Source: Seiridium cupressi
Taxonomy: Eukaryota > Ascomycota > Sordariomycetes > Amphisphaeriales > Sporocadaceae
NCBI GenBank assembly: GCA_036674765.1
Contig: JARVKI010000107.1
Location: 62,001 to 126,000, forward strand
DNA length: 64,000 bases
Direction: 5' to 3'
Shown here piece after piece: positions 1-10,618 of the stretch. The position numbers were made by a program, and so were the translations under genes. The notes below the pieces were generated by a model, which did no database searches, was not told the DNA's origin, and was given only the letters and a program-made list of their open reading frames with translations. The first letter of the stretch is position 1. Every line of letters starts with the position of its first letter.

Positions 1-674
1 GTTCTCGCAAGCACTAAGATCTTTTCTGCAACCTGGGCCGTAGAGATGAAGACTTTGGAGCCCTTTAGGATATAGTGGTCTCCACTCTTACGTGCTGAAG
101 ATTGCAGCCGCAAAGTGTCCAAACCCGTGTTAGGTTCCGTGACGCCAAAGCACGCGCGCTCCTTGCCCTGTATGAGTGGCACCAGCCAGCGTTCCTTTTG
201 CTCCTTCGTGCCAAACTTAGAGACCGGCTCGAGGCCAAATATGTTCATGTGAACCGACGAGGCTCCGTTCATGCCAGCTCCGGACTCAGCTATGGTTTGC
301 AGCATGACAGCTGCCTCTGAGATGCCGAGCGCAGACCCGCCGTACTCCTCGGGAAGACAGATTCCAAGCCAGCCATTTGATGCGAGGTCTTTGTAAAGCT
401 CCCAAGGGAATTCCTGCGCGCTGTCCTTGTCCATCCAGTATTCATCACTATAATTAGAGCATATCTTGGCGATGGCTTCGCGGACCTCCCGTTGAGATTC
501 TGACCACTCTGGCAGGCCGACGGGTAGAAATTCGGAGGCGCGGGCGTGCACGTCTCTCTTCCTCATTGCAGTCAAGACGGTCAATGGCGTAGCTGAAGCT
601 GTGGGGCGACATGTAGGCGCTGCGACAAGATTTCTATGCAGCCGTTGTGCGGCTGTCAGAAGGCGGCCTCGCAT
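1..674 (-). CDS. Acyl-CoA dehydrogenase, mitochondrial, 5' part (cut by window edge)
   Basis: The reverse strand is open from an ATG at 674 to the left edge, giving the first 224 residues. The N-terminus (MRGRLLTAAQRLHRNLVAAP) is rich in Arg, Leu and Ala and lacks acidic residues, as in a mitochondrial presequence. The acyl-CoA dehydrogenase N-terminal helical domain follows, with the flavin-contacting stretch CFGVTEPNTGLDTLRL and then KVFISTAQVAEK, both characteristic of fungal branched- or short-chain acyl-CoA dehydrogenases. The enzyme would desaturate an acyl-CoA and pass electrons to ETF in the mitochondrial matrix. The C-terminal half, with the catalytic base, lies outside the window, so substrate class cannot be decided. 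It is divergent from the mitochondrial carrier at 1269. No lesion is seen in the visible part, unlike the related pseudogene at 2681. Confidence 0.9.
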   Translation of the reverse strand, partial: MRGRLLTAAQRLHRNLVAAPTCRPTASATPLTVLTAMRKRDVHARASEFLPVGLPEWSESQREVREAIAKICSNYSDEYWMDKDSAQEFPWELYKDLASNGWLGICLPEEYGGSALGISEAAVMLQTIAESGAGMNGASSVHMNIFGLEPVSKFGTKEQKERWLVPLIQGKERACFGVTEPNTGLDTLRLQSSARKSGDHYILKGSKVFISTAQVAEKILVLAR

Positions 675-1268
675 TGTGGTCAAACCTGTGGTACCAAAAA
701 AATCTACTGGGTATAAATGACGAGGTGGAGGAAAAGGAGTGGGACAATGCTGTGTCTCCTTAAACAGCTGACGATTGAGTGAGGTCTACGATGGAGCTTT
801 CCAATCGTTTATCATCCTTTTGCTTGCTCTTCTTCTTGGAACCTTACAGTTCGGGTCTAAATAGAATCTATTCTTGCATGACATCTGGCTAGATTTGGTA
901 TCCCCTCTATGCAAGCTCAGTTTTGGGTGCACCGGTGGGTCAGTGGTGATGTCTGTCGCCCTCCAGCGGGTATTGCCGAGGGTACCAAGCAAAAAGCCGA
1001 GGTGATCAATGATATAGAATGCTCGCCATCTAATGCAGCACTTCTTCCTGGGGAAAGATTATGATGAGACTAGTGCAGATGCTGGATGTAGATCACACCT
1101 TTCGCATGTTCGCTCATCAGAGGGCAGCGATGGATGTAAGATGGACAGATTCCAATGAGCAAAAATATTTGTCAATAGTCTCGGGGCATTACCTTCGATG
1201 TCAAGTCGTATTATGAGGAAAGGCTACCTCGAGAGACACCACGTAGACCGAATCCTACCTGCGAAAGA
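675..1268. promoter_or_regulatory. Divergent intergenic region, acyl-CoA dehydrogenase / carrier
   Basis: 594 bp between two divergent start codons. It must contain both promoters. I see no convincing TATA element at a fixed distance from either ATG and no recognisable gene; the short open frames here have no family signature. Confidence 0.4.
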
Positions 1269-2309
1269 ATGACAGAAGGTCAGCTTAAGAAACGCCCCGC
1301 GGTGCTGCGTACTGTATTGGATACATGTATTCCCTTTGCTGTGGGCTGTACCTCTGGCATGGTTGCCGCTGTCATTGTTCAGCCTCTGGATACTCTCAAG
1401 GTGCGAATGCAGCTGACAGACCAGAGCGCCGGCAGAAGATCGCAATTCACTATCGCTAAGAGTATTGTCGCGCAAGATGGATTTTGGAACCTATACCAGG
1501 GCCTTTCTGCTGGTCTTCTCCGGCAGCTCGTCTATGGGACCCTCCGGCTAGGCCTCTTTGCTACCTTTGAGCAACGCTTGGAACGCCGCGCGGAAGGTCA
1601 AGGTACTACCCTTGGGTTTGGAGGTAGAGCACTGGCTGGGATCAGTGCTGGAGCGCTGGCTGCTTTCGTGGGGACCCCGACTGAGGTTGCGCTCATCCAG
1701 ATGCAGGCCGATAGCATGAGGCCGACTGACCAGCGATTGAATTATACATCCGTCGTTGATACGATAAAGCGCCTCGTGAAGCAGGAGGGAGTTTTAAGTC
1801 TATGGAAGGGCACAGGACCGACAATCGTTCGTGCTATGTCAACCAACTTTGGCCAACTCGCCTTCTTTTCAGAGTCGAAACACCAGATACAGAAGTACTC
1901 TTCCATGTCGCGTGAGAAACGCACGACTCTCGCAGCCACCATTGCGGGGTTTGCCGGTTCGTTCCTCAGTCAACCATTTGACTTTGTCAAGACTCGGTTA
2001 CAGAATCAGGCCATGGGTGGATCTACCGGTCGCTTGCAACTGTACGCCGGTACCATGGATTGTTTCGCAAAGGTCTTACGAACCGAAGGTGTCATGCGAT
2101 TTTACCGCGACTTTTGGCCATATTTTCTCAAAGTGGCTCCTCAATCGTGAGTACCAGACGGTTTCTTACAGTCTTCTCAGCACATTTGCACAACTCGACG
2201 TCTGACAGTGCCAAATCGCAGAGTAATTGCGCTGTTCCTTACCGATTGGCTCACGCTGCAAATTAAGCTTCGGAGATCTGGTTATGAAGGGAGTAGAAAA
2301 GACGGCTAA
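1269..2309 (+). CDS. Mitochondrial carrier, 2-oxoglutarate/malate carrier type
   Basis: Two exons, 1269-2146 and 2222-2309, with a 75-nt intron (GTGAGT...CAG, branch CTGAC), give 321 residues, about the usual length. All three carrier repeats are present, each with the PX[DE]XX[KR] signature: QPLDTLKVRMQ near residue 38, TPTEVALIQMQ near 138 and QPFDFVKTRLQ near 236. Exon 2 supplies the last transmembrane helix (IALFLTDWLTLQIK), so the single-exon reading would be truncated. The closest family in memory is the oxoglutarate carrier (SLC25A11), based on GLSAGLLRQLVYGTLRLG and FVGTPTEVALI. It would exchange 2-oxoglutarate for malate or another dicarboxylate across the inner mitochondrial membrane. 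The dicarboxylate carrier is the alternative. It borders the broken cluster to its right but is itself intact. Confidence 0.88.
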
Positions 2310-2680
2310 ATCAACACCCTTGCAAACCATGATTGGACTGAATATCATATTAAGTTGGAAAAAGAGACATGGAAGCGGAATGTAATAACTACTATGAAAG
2401 GCTTATTTACCTAAGGGATATCTATTTAAATCTGACCATAGATATTGTCCCATTGAATTCAACCTTGGTAATTTATATGACTAGATTCAAGCTTTTAGGT
2501 ATTGAAATCCTTTACGTTGGCATTTGAAACATAGCCCCAGCTGTTTTATGAGGTTTGTAACTACACCTTCAAGAGTTCCAAGACTGCCACCAGAGTTCTT
2601 CTTCCACACGGTCATTCCTCTTACTCCAACGTCACTTGTCGTCTCGCCCACAAACCAGTGCACCAATCCTACATGTAGTT
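2310..2680. other. Intergenic, no gene seen
   Basis: 371 bp, moderately AT-rich, between the carrier stop and the first coding sequence of the acyl-CoA dehydrogenase pseudogene. No feature was recognised. Confidence 0.4.
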
Positions 2681-3263
2681 ATGTCTTCGTCAAGAATCGC
2701 AGTGCCGTTTTCTGAACCCCCATGGCTTCCTGGACAGGCCTCTCCTTACCACACAGAGTCGCATCGAAAGTGGCAGAAGACGTGTTACGACTTCATCTCG
2801 GAACACCTCACGCCCTATGCGCTTGGTTGGGAGAGAGACGGTGAGGTGCCCGCTCACATTTTTGAAACATTCACAAAGCACAACATGCTCATCCCTAACC
2901 TGCCGCTCCCTGCCAATCGAGTCACTCAAGAAAGCTGGCATTACCGAGCTCCTCGGAGGTCTTCAGATCGAGGATTTCGATTACTTCCACTTTGCTATCT
3001 ATATAAGCGAGATGCGCCGTCTGGGTATCAGTGCTCCCACCTCTTCGCTGTCGACCGGCACGGCTTATGGGATTCCACCGATCATTACGTACAGCAGTCC
3101 CTAATTACAGCAGTGCTTCCTACCGGAGCTGCTCCGTGGCGAGAAGAGGATATGTATTGCCATCACCGAGCCAGATGTCGGGAGCGACGTCGCCAACGTA
3201 GCAACAACGGCGGAGATGAGTGCCTGTGGCAAGTATTACATTATTAATGGCGAAAAGAGGTGA
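2681..3263 (+). pseudogene. Acyl-CoA dehydrogenase pseudogene, N-terminal half only
   Basis: The translation from the ATG at 2681 begins as an acyl-CoA dehydrogenase N-terminal domain (SHRKWQKTCYDFISEHLTP). The frame shifts by one base near 2905-2915, after which homology continues (LKKAGITELLGG and ISEMRRLGISAP). An in-frame TAA at 3102-3104 interrupts a run that continues as CFLPELLRGEKRICIAITEP and VGSDVA, the FAD/substrate-contact region. A TGA at 3261-3263 follows NGEKR, where the family has a Trp (KWITNG). Nothing downstream resembles the C-terminal half; the sequence runs into an AT-rich block. The gene is therefore dead by frameshift, two stops and 3' loss. It is not a recent copy of the dehydrogenase at the left edge: the sequences belong to clearly different subfamilies. 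Confidence 0.82.
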
Positions 3264-3337
3264 TCAGTAAAGATATGCCCATTTCTTGAAGGAACAACGA
3301 GAGGTACGCACAATCTGACAAATTCGCATTTGAACGA

Positions 3338-3500
3338 GAAAGGATTTATTTAATATATATTTATGTTATATTAATAAATTTTAAAAGAAATATAAAATTA
3401 ATTTTATAATTTATTAAAGTTTGTATTATAAATATTACGTATCATTTTACTTGCGCGCTATTCGTACGACTTATAAAGTGTATTTACTTAGGCATCAATT
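3338..3500. repeat. AT-rich block, possible RIP or transposon scar
   Basis: From about 3338 to 3450 the sequence is almost only A and T (runs such as tttaatatatatttatgtta), in sharp contrast to GC-rich DNA from 3560 on. The pseudogene on its left loses its 3' end here, and the methyltransferase relic on its right lacks its 5' end. This fits a deletion or insertion scar, or DNA worn by repeat-induced point mutation. No terminal repeat, transposase remnant or target duplication was seen. Confidence 0.5.
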
Positions 3501-3559
3501 TCAGTAGCACTAAAAGCAGCCACAAATAGTAAGCGCCAGAAGAACACCTGGCACATTTT

Positions 3560-4394
3560 CCCTCTATTCAACTGCCAAGATCGTCGGCCTGGGCGTTGGC
3601 CGCGTTACGGCCCACCGACGTCAATCCGGTTGTGCTCGAGCGCGGGCGGAACCTGCTCGTCGACCGCTACGGGGTGCCCGCCGAGGACTGGGTCACGTTC
3701 CGGATTGCGGACAGGCGTGACCTCCTGTTCGAGGACGGCTCATTCGACGTCGTGCACTGCCATCAAGTCCTCGCGCATAACAAGGGCCAGGCCGAAATCC
3801 TGCGCGAGATACTGCGGGTCACCAAGCCCGGTGGCGTCGTGGCGGCACGCGAGGGAGACATGGAGACGGAGGTGTTCCGGCCGCCGCTGCCGGGGCCGCT
3901 AAAACTCCATGACGAGTAGGCATAGTGATGCCAAGCAACCCGGATCCACATCCCCCAGAAACTAAGCTACGTACGTGGATCTTTGTATCAAGTCTCGAGG
4001 TACGAGTCATCAGAGCCCGCGCCGCATCGACCAAGTCAGGCCGGGAGCTGCTCTCCTGGGCCCTCGAGGCTAACGGCGGCGATAGGAGCAAGATCACCAC
4101 GAGCTTCAGTGCGTGGAGTTACACGGAGCCCGAGGAGAGGAACATGTGGGGTAAGTCGACCATCACTCGTTCCGGCTCTGCGTCCAATGGCGTGCCTTAT
4201 CTTGCTGAACCGTTCCCGCAGCCACCGGAATGGTCAACGGGGCCCTCAACAACCCCAAGGTGCGCGAATCCAACTTCAAATCTAGAGTCCGGGAAGCCGA
4301 CATGGATGAGATGCGCGATGCGTGGCTTGAGTGGCGGGACCGGGACGATGCAACGCTGTCGATGGTGCAAGGGGAGATACTCATCAGGAAATAG
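3560..4394 (+). pseudogene. SAM-dependent methyltransferase relic (UbiE/Coq5-like)
   Basis: Three coding segments align with fungal class I methyltransferases. About 3596-3917 carries the end of the first Rossmann strand (DVNPVVLERGRN), the acidic loop (FEDGSFDVVHCHQVLAH) and LREILRVTKPGGVVA. About 4013-4149 carries RELLSWALEANGG and SAWSYTEPEERNMW. About 4221-4394 is the C-terminal helix (DEMRDAWLEWRDRDDATLSM) ending at TAG. Plausible introns join them in frame: GTAGGC...CAG (about 3918-4012) and GTAAGT...GCAG (about 4150-4220). The glycine-rich SAM motif I that should come first is missing, and its probable remnant upstream of 3610 (GRVT) is out of frame with the rest. I infer a 5'-truncated dead gene; an unrecognised upstream exon is the alternative. 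It probably belonged to the same lost cluster as its neighbours. Confidence 0.65.
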
Positions 4395-4461
4395 ACATGG
4401 GTCTACAAGCCGATGGCGGACTTGATTGTTTCTAGCCTCTTGAGGATGGAATGGATGTATG

Positions 4462-5829
4462 CTATTCTATCATGGTCTGTAGCCTCTTAATCCCATCGCA
4501 TAATGAGGCCACCGCAGGCAACTTACCATGATCGTCCGGTGCACCATCAGTCCAATCGATGGCACTTAGCCCGACTGCCTCCAGCACCAAGCGGGTCTGG
4601 TTGTTCTCGAAGACGCCCGCCGTGCTATGCGAGCCGCGCTGCCTGTCTGTGACTCTCCACGTCATGGGAAGGCCCATCAGCCGCTCCACCATGGCCAGGT
4701 TGTGTAGTATGGTTTCCAGGAGAATCTTGGTCTGCAATGTGCCCTGCTGAACTTGAAATCCCGCCACTCCCATCTCCGGCAGGTCGAACGGGCTGAGGCA
4801 GTAGGCAGGGGTTGCCTGCGTAGATGGAGTTACCGACGAAGACGCGGAGGCGTCTGCGCATAGTTGACCGCAAAAGTGTTTGAGCAGCCTGTCGTACATG
4901 GCAATGAGTTGAAGGTGGACAGAGAGAAGGTTCAGCTGGACAACGGTGCCTAGACGCGATATCGTAACCCTGCCAGTGGATGAGTCTCTTCTGGGAGGAG
5001 TATAAGACTCGATGATGCCGATGAATTCGGCGGTGTCGCGAAGAATATGGCCGAGGATGTGGGAACTCCATGATCCCGACTCCACAAAGCACCCGCTTTC
5101 TTGGCTCGAAGAAATGGACGTTGAGCGCGGACTGCCGTCGACTCCCAGAGGGCATTGTTCCAATCGCGTAGAGAGTGCGAGGTTGAGATGAGCCAGGCGC
5201 TTGTCACTGTTCCAGATTGAAGGGGGCTTTCCTAGGATGGTTTTGCTGTTGCTCAGCGGGTGCACCTCTTTGGTTTCTGTTTCCGCGTAGCCTTAGTCAG
5301 CCTCGCCATTATTTATGTAGTCCGGTATTGGCAAGTTTACAACGGCATCAAAGCAATTGGAGTCGATGAGTGGTCGGTTCGACGTGTGGTTGCTTTGTCT
5401 GGCTTGGCTGCTGCTCGCGAAGGACAGATCGGCCGAGAAAAGGGTCTCTAAGGATGTGGGACTGAAGGAGGCAGGATCAGTAGCAGCTGTCAGGGAGATA
5501 AAAGGCAGAGAGTTCTGATTATGCGAGCCAAGCATTCGAGGTATTATAAACGACGGCCGTCTTGGCATGGATGGCGATGGTGACGAGAGGCGGCCACAGC
5601 GTTGGGAGCTAGTGACACAGTGGACACCAAGACGGTTGCAGCGGCTGCAACGATCTGTAGGATGCGCTCGGGGCGGACAGCGTAGCTTTTGGCTTCGACA
5701 CCGATCACAAGCCAACCGTTTCGATATGAGAAAGTGGTCTGACTGCCGATGAAGAATCTGCCATTTTCCTTCTATCACTTCAGCTTGGGGGTAATACCTT
5801 TCGATGGTGCAATGGAGCGGAGACGCCAA
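4462..5829 (-). CDS. Zn2Cys6 transcription factor, AflR-like
   Basis: Exons 5829-5341 and 5265-4462 join in frame across a 75-nt intron (GTAAAC...AAAGAG, branch CTGACTAAG) to give 430 residues. A full fungal zinc cluster lies at residues 41-71 (Cys41, 44, 51, 61, 64, 71; spacing 2-6-9-2-6), within LACDRCRSQKLRCPP. The C-terminal half has the hydrophobic segment seen in AflR-family regulators (VVQLNLLSVHLQLIAMYDRL). Such proteins bind palindromic promoter sites and switch on secondary-metabolite clusters. The gene sits among four broken biosynthetic genes and is the only member of the island without an obvious lesion. The N-terminal 38 residues before the zinc cluster are unusually long and could include an unrecognised intron, so the start is uncertain. 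Confidence 0.8.
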
Positions 5830-6008
5830 GATGCAGGGTCATTGAATCATGATCATATAGGTGTAGTATGGGAGCTTCGTCCTGACGTGCTCAACTTTAC
5901 AGCGACTACACTCGATGTAGCATTTTCGCACTTTTGAGACCCCTTGCATTTTGCACATTGGTACTAGGTAGATAGGCGACTGTCACCCTATACTCTCGCG
6001 TGTATCGC

Positions 6009-6587
6009 TCATGCAGCAAACTTAAGCACTTTGAGACGCAGGCCGACATTGTTGAACAGACCATGAAGCCTCTGCTCTTGTGCGAGGAAGCTCTCTGCGG
6101 CGGCTTTGGCGTTGCGTAGGTCGTTCAGGTTGAGGTGGAGGAAGACCAACGAGCCTGACGATGAAGGCGCAGACTTTTTGATATCTTTAACGGCATTTTG
6201 TGCCTTCGTCTCGGAACGAGCAGCTATGTAGACCTGGGCCGTTGGAAATTAGTCCCATACAATCATCAGGAATTAATGTGCAACCTTGGCATTCTTGGTG
6301 TAGAGCAAGCGCGCCACCTCCTTGCCAATGCCCGTGTTGGAGCCAGTGACTATGTAGACCTCACCATCGAGGGCGGGTATGTTGCCCACATTGAACTCCG
6401 GACTCGGGAGGGAACGTATGAGCCAGAGAGCTTTTGAGTCCCATTGCGTAGAAAGATTGTAAGTGATAAGGTGGGTGCGAAGAGATAGGGACTCCCTGAG
6501 AGGGATAGAATGGTCGCGGTGGTACTGCGAAACCATATGGGGTCTTTCTGGTCTGAACATCCCTGGGGAATTCCAATTGGCCAACAT
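6009..6587 (-). pseudogene. Short-chain dehydrogenase/reductase relic
   Basis: On the reverse strand about 6413-6285 and 6233-6009 encode the first half of a classical SDR, joined by a 51-nt intron (GTTGCA...CCCAG). Visible are the Rossmann opening VYIVTGSNTGIGKEVARLL, then VYIAARSETKAQNAV, the LHLNLNDL strand, and a decayed NNAG motif (LFNNVG). Ten residues later the frame ends at TGA (6009-6011). The whole second half, including the catalytic Ser and YxxxK, is missing. The residues before 6413 do not look like an SDR N-terminus, so the 5' end is probably lost too. This kind of SDR (light-dependent protochlorophyllide reductase-like) is common in fungal metabolite clusters. Confidence 0.75.
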
Positions 6588-6945
6588 CCATCCAAGAGTC
6601 GCAGTGTTGCCTGCCAGCCTGCTTGGGAATCACTGGAACGGTCCGATTGACTGATTCAGCTGTAACTATATGCAAGGGAGGTTGTACTGAGTGGCTTTTA
6701 TGCGCGTTCGGCCACCCGAGTACACTCGAATATTGGTAAGGCAGATATGCTCTATAGCAAATTAGCAACCCGATGGGGCCAAAGGATTCAACGCGTCGTC
6801 GACATGTCGCGAGTTGGAGGCAGCAGCGATATTGAATGAGCATATAGCAGTAGACATATTCTATGCAGGTGGCCGACGATGGATGCATCATTGCCCTCGT
6901 GCCAGAAGTCCCGTACGAGCTTGCCAATTTCTGTATTAAGACATT
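6588..6945. other. Intergenic between SDR relic and FAD oxidase
   Basis: About 360 bp. A long reverse-strand frame crosses it, but its translation has no family signature and it overlaps both flanking relics, so no gene is called. The FAD oxidase promoter would have been here. Confidence 0.4.
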
Positions 6946-8817
6946 ATGATTCGTCATTTTCTGGCTCAGGGTCTCGTCGGCCTTTATGCTCTGTTGCTTT
7001 ACGCCCAGGCTGAACAGCAATGTAGATACCTCCCAGGGGATGATTAATGGCCTAGTGTAGACGACTGGTCACAGCTCAACAACACGATCCACGGACGATT
7101 GATTACCACGGTGGCCCAAACAAGTGTCTGTCACTCGTCACCCTATGAAAATTACGATGCAGTCGCGTGTGAAATTTTGCGAGAGAGCTGGACTGGAGCT
7201 GCAATATTGTTGGTTTTCCACGTCCTTGTTCAAGTCATGTCGCCTGGGCTCATCTGACGGTTGCGCAATTTCTATCCAGCCTGGAGAAGCCTGCTGAAAT
7301 TATGAACCCCTATTATCAAAACCAGTCTTGCGATTCCTTCGTGACAGCAAAATCCTGCGACCTCGGCAACTATGCTGTTTATTCTGTCAATGTCACCGGC
7401 AAGGAAGATGTCATTTCCACCATTGCATTTGGTAAAGAAAAAAAAACATCCGGTTGGTTGTGAAATCTACCGGCCATGAGGAGGTCGATTTTGTCGACCT
7501 TTATGCTCGAACGTAGGGGCTAATTCATTACGCCAGCTACAACGGGAAATCAACGGGAAATCAACGGGGAAGGGCTCGCTCTCACTGTGGATGCACGGCC
7601 TCAAGACAGTTGAAGTCATCGAAGCCTATTCTAGTGGCACGTACTCTGGTGTGGCCGCGAAGATTGGACCAGGTATCGTTGCTGGAGAGGCTTACCAAGT
7701 CCTTGGCGACGCATGGTATCGCACCGTAGGTGGCGAATGTGCGAGTGTTTCACTTGCTGGAGGCTACACAACTGGGGGTGGGCACTCCATGTTGGACACG
7801 GCACACGGCATGGCAGCAGACAACGTGCTCGAGTGGGAGGTGGTTACAGCCAGTGGAGAGTACCTGGTAGCCACTCCTACAGAAAATGCAGATTTATACT
7901 GGGCCTGGAGTGGAGGCGGAGGCGGCACGTTCGCTGTGGTGCTAAGCATGACCACCATGATACATCCAGATGGGCCTGCTGCCCATGGAGCGCTCACATC
8001 CAACGTCACTGGCTCACCAAACGAGTCCAGTTTCTGGGAGGCTATAGGGCTGGTTTTCCAACAATTGCCGTCCCTTGTATCAGATAGAAACTCCTTACAG
8101 TTTGAAATCCTAAACAACACGTTCGACCTTTTTGGCAGCACAGTTCCCGACCAGAATAGCACGGCTGTGCAGACGCTCATCGCTCCTTACCTGAGTGCGC
8201 TGGATACGCTCAACATAAGCTACCCCTTCTCATATAAATCCTCAGCCACCTTTCTCGACTATTTCACTAGCATCATGGGCCCGTTGCCGTACGGACCCTA
8301 CCCACCCACAGAGATATGGGTTAACCGGCTTGTACCACTCTCGCTGGTAAACAACTCCACCGCCACGATGCAGCTTATGGATGCGTTCAAGCCGGCTGTG
8401 GCTGATGGTACATTCCTGCTCGGCTGCAATGGTTTGAGCGTTGCTGACGACCTCGAGCAGAGGAAGCATCCTGGAAATGCCGTGTTTTCAGGCTGGCGCA
8501 GAGCTATCGCAGCCTGTAGTCTGACTGCTTTCTGGGACTATGAGGCCGCGCTCGAGGAGAACCTGGCTGTTAAAGAGATGCTGGTTGAAGATAACATTCC
8601 CGCTATTGAGACTGCCACACCGGGCTCGTGCATTTACTTGAACGAAGTCGATCCTTGGTACAAGGGGGACTGGAAGCAGGAATTTTATGGGGTTAACTAT
8701 GACCGATTATTGAAGATCAAGCATGAGTATGATCCGGACCACCTGATTTATGGCCACTTTGCAGTGGGGAGTGATGAGTCTATGGTGCAAAGCGATGGAC
8801 GCTTGTGCGTGGTTTGA
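6946..8817 (+). pseudogene. Secreted FAD-linked oxidase (berberine bridge enzyme-like), disabled
   Basis: A complete gene plan is visible. The ATG at 6946 opens a signal peptide (HFLAQGLVGLYALLLYAQA). After an intron at 7209-7279 (GTTGGT...CCAG) comes EIMNPYYQNQSCDSF, then the flavin-domain stretch IRLVVKSTGHE, a probable intron at 7484-7536, and a long open exon to 8817. That exon holds GKGSLSLWMHGLKT, GGYTTGGGHSMLDTAHG and the C-terminal BBE domain (YLNEVDPWYKGDWKQEFYG). Two lesions break it: an in-frame TAA at 7045-7047, where relatives have an ordinary residue before WPSVDDW, and a run of nine A at 7438-7446 that needs seven or ten to keep frame. Translation from 7591 alone (408 residues) would lack the signal peptide and part of the FAD domain. 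An 11-bp direct duplication (caacgggaaat) lies near 7540-7561. Confidence 0.85.
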
Positions 8818-10618
8818 GCTGCGTGGCTGAGCGATACTTGACTTTTTGAAGACGAGATACCTAGGATGCGATAAGCTTGCCGAGAACTTTGATTCGATAA
8901 ACATGTAGAGTTAATGTACATCTATTATATGTGACAGTGTGAACACGATAGATATGGATAATCTTGTTGATCAAGTTGTATCGTATAAGTACATATCGAA
9001 CCGCTGCCTCAGAAAATCTAGACGGCGGTGTGCTACATGGTGGAAGTGTGTCCAGGTGATATGGTCATTCGCAGAATACGAGCCCGATTTAGACAGTGAT
9101 GAATTTATTCTAGACACGCTCTTCAGGAATTAACTCTTGTCAACCGCTGGCCTTTAAGTAGTCCAAGTTGGATTAGCACCTTCTCTGGCCTCCCTCGGTT
9201 CATTAGCCGCCGATTACGCTTACCAGAAATATATCACCTGTGATCCGAGCTTTGTCGCAGCGCTTTCAATCTCAAAGACCTCAGATTACCGAGACCGTTT
9301 ATCCCGTGTGTGCTTCCTCAAGTGGACAACGGGTTGTTTCAACTATTAGCAGCCTGCTCCTCCGAAGTTTTCCAGGTTGACCTGGATAACGTAGTTTTCG
9401 GCCTGACCAAGGCGTCTATTGTGTGGAGAGAGATATAAGTCAACAAGTTGTGCTACCCACCACTTATGAGTATGTTGATGTACGAAGGTTAGTGACCCTG
9501 TGCCTTAAATACGACTATATTCTAACCATAGTGCAACAAGCCTGGAAACATGGAAGCACCTAGGGCTACCTAGTTGCATAGCATATCATGAGTAATAGCA
9601 ATCCATAGTTGGTTTGTGCAAAGTAACCTCTCAATCACAGCTTACACCTTTAGTTCTCAAGCTGTAACGCTATGGAGAGACAGACTTCAAATATATTACA
9701 ACCAAGCAATCTTCCACATGCCAGTTCCATATTGGCTCATTCTCAAACTTTAGCTATGGTTATCTTTGAGCTTCCGGTATTTCCACCGATCGTCCTTTTC
9801 CTTGTTGGCAACCGTTTCTTGGCCTTAGCTGAACGGTGTAGGTATAATAGCCTCGACAAGGCGCGGGGGTAGTCTCTTGGCTAAAATGAAATAAAATAGA
9901 CGGTATGGTCGTTCACCTGCCCATGCGGGGGCGTGTTACGACCGACAACTTGCTACATCTGGTGTTCGTACGTTCGGGATCGGGCAAATAGCCTTGGGAG
10001 TTTGCGACTAACTTCCACACTCTAGCACAGGTGACGGGCCCGGCAACATCTCACCAAATTAGATCCTGCTCCTACAAACCAAGAACCTCACTCATTATAT
10101 TCTCCAAGAAGTCTAATAGCCTTGCGTCGCGACACTGGCAGATTAGCTGCGTTTTAAGCCGAGCTCGCATTTCAATCAACCGAAAACTTCCAAGCAGGGC
10201 TAGATAGAAAACTTGAAAGATGGCCTTGTTCGATTTGTGCTACTGTTGCTGCCCCCCGCCGATTCCCATATCCCCAACCTTTGGAAAGAGCTTGTTGCTA
10301 TCTGCAATGAGATATCATTGCTGATTTCCTGGAGGGGTCGAAATGTCTTCCTCATGCCATACTCACTGAAAATACTTGATTGCGAGCCCCAAGGTGGAGG
10401 TGTTGGTTGAGTAGGCTGCCTGCACGATGGATGGCTTGGAAGGCCAAGCCCGGTTGCGAGGAAGTTGGTAAATAGAAAACCATTATATCGTATGAGAGCC
10501 GCCCGCTTTGGGTGCCCGAAGACACCGAGCGATGTTCTTCCGACGAATCCGACACCTGAACGCCATTTTCAATGCTGATTCCACCACTAACTTGGCCCTG
10601 TCCTTCAACGTCACTTCC
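8818..10618. other. Gene-poor stretch with no recognised feature
   Basis: 1.8 kb between the dead oxidase and NIP7. Only short frames occur; none longer than about 70 residues has recognisable composition. A reverse-strand segment near 9420-9340 ends as QAENYVIQVNLENFGGAGC-stop and could be the tail of a small secreted protein, but I could not connect it to a start. It probably marks the right edge of the decayed island. Confidence 0.4.

Noticed and set aside
1..3263. Recent tandem duplication of acyl-CoA dehydrogenase genes
   Set aside because: The intact gene and the pseudogene differ too much in sequence to be a recent duplication.
6361..7020. 219-residue reverse frame over the SDR relic and FAD oxidase start
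   Set aside because: It overlaps two better-supported relics and has no recognisable domain.
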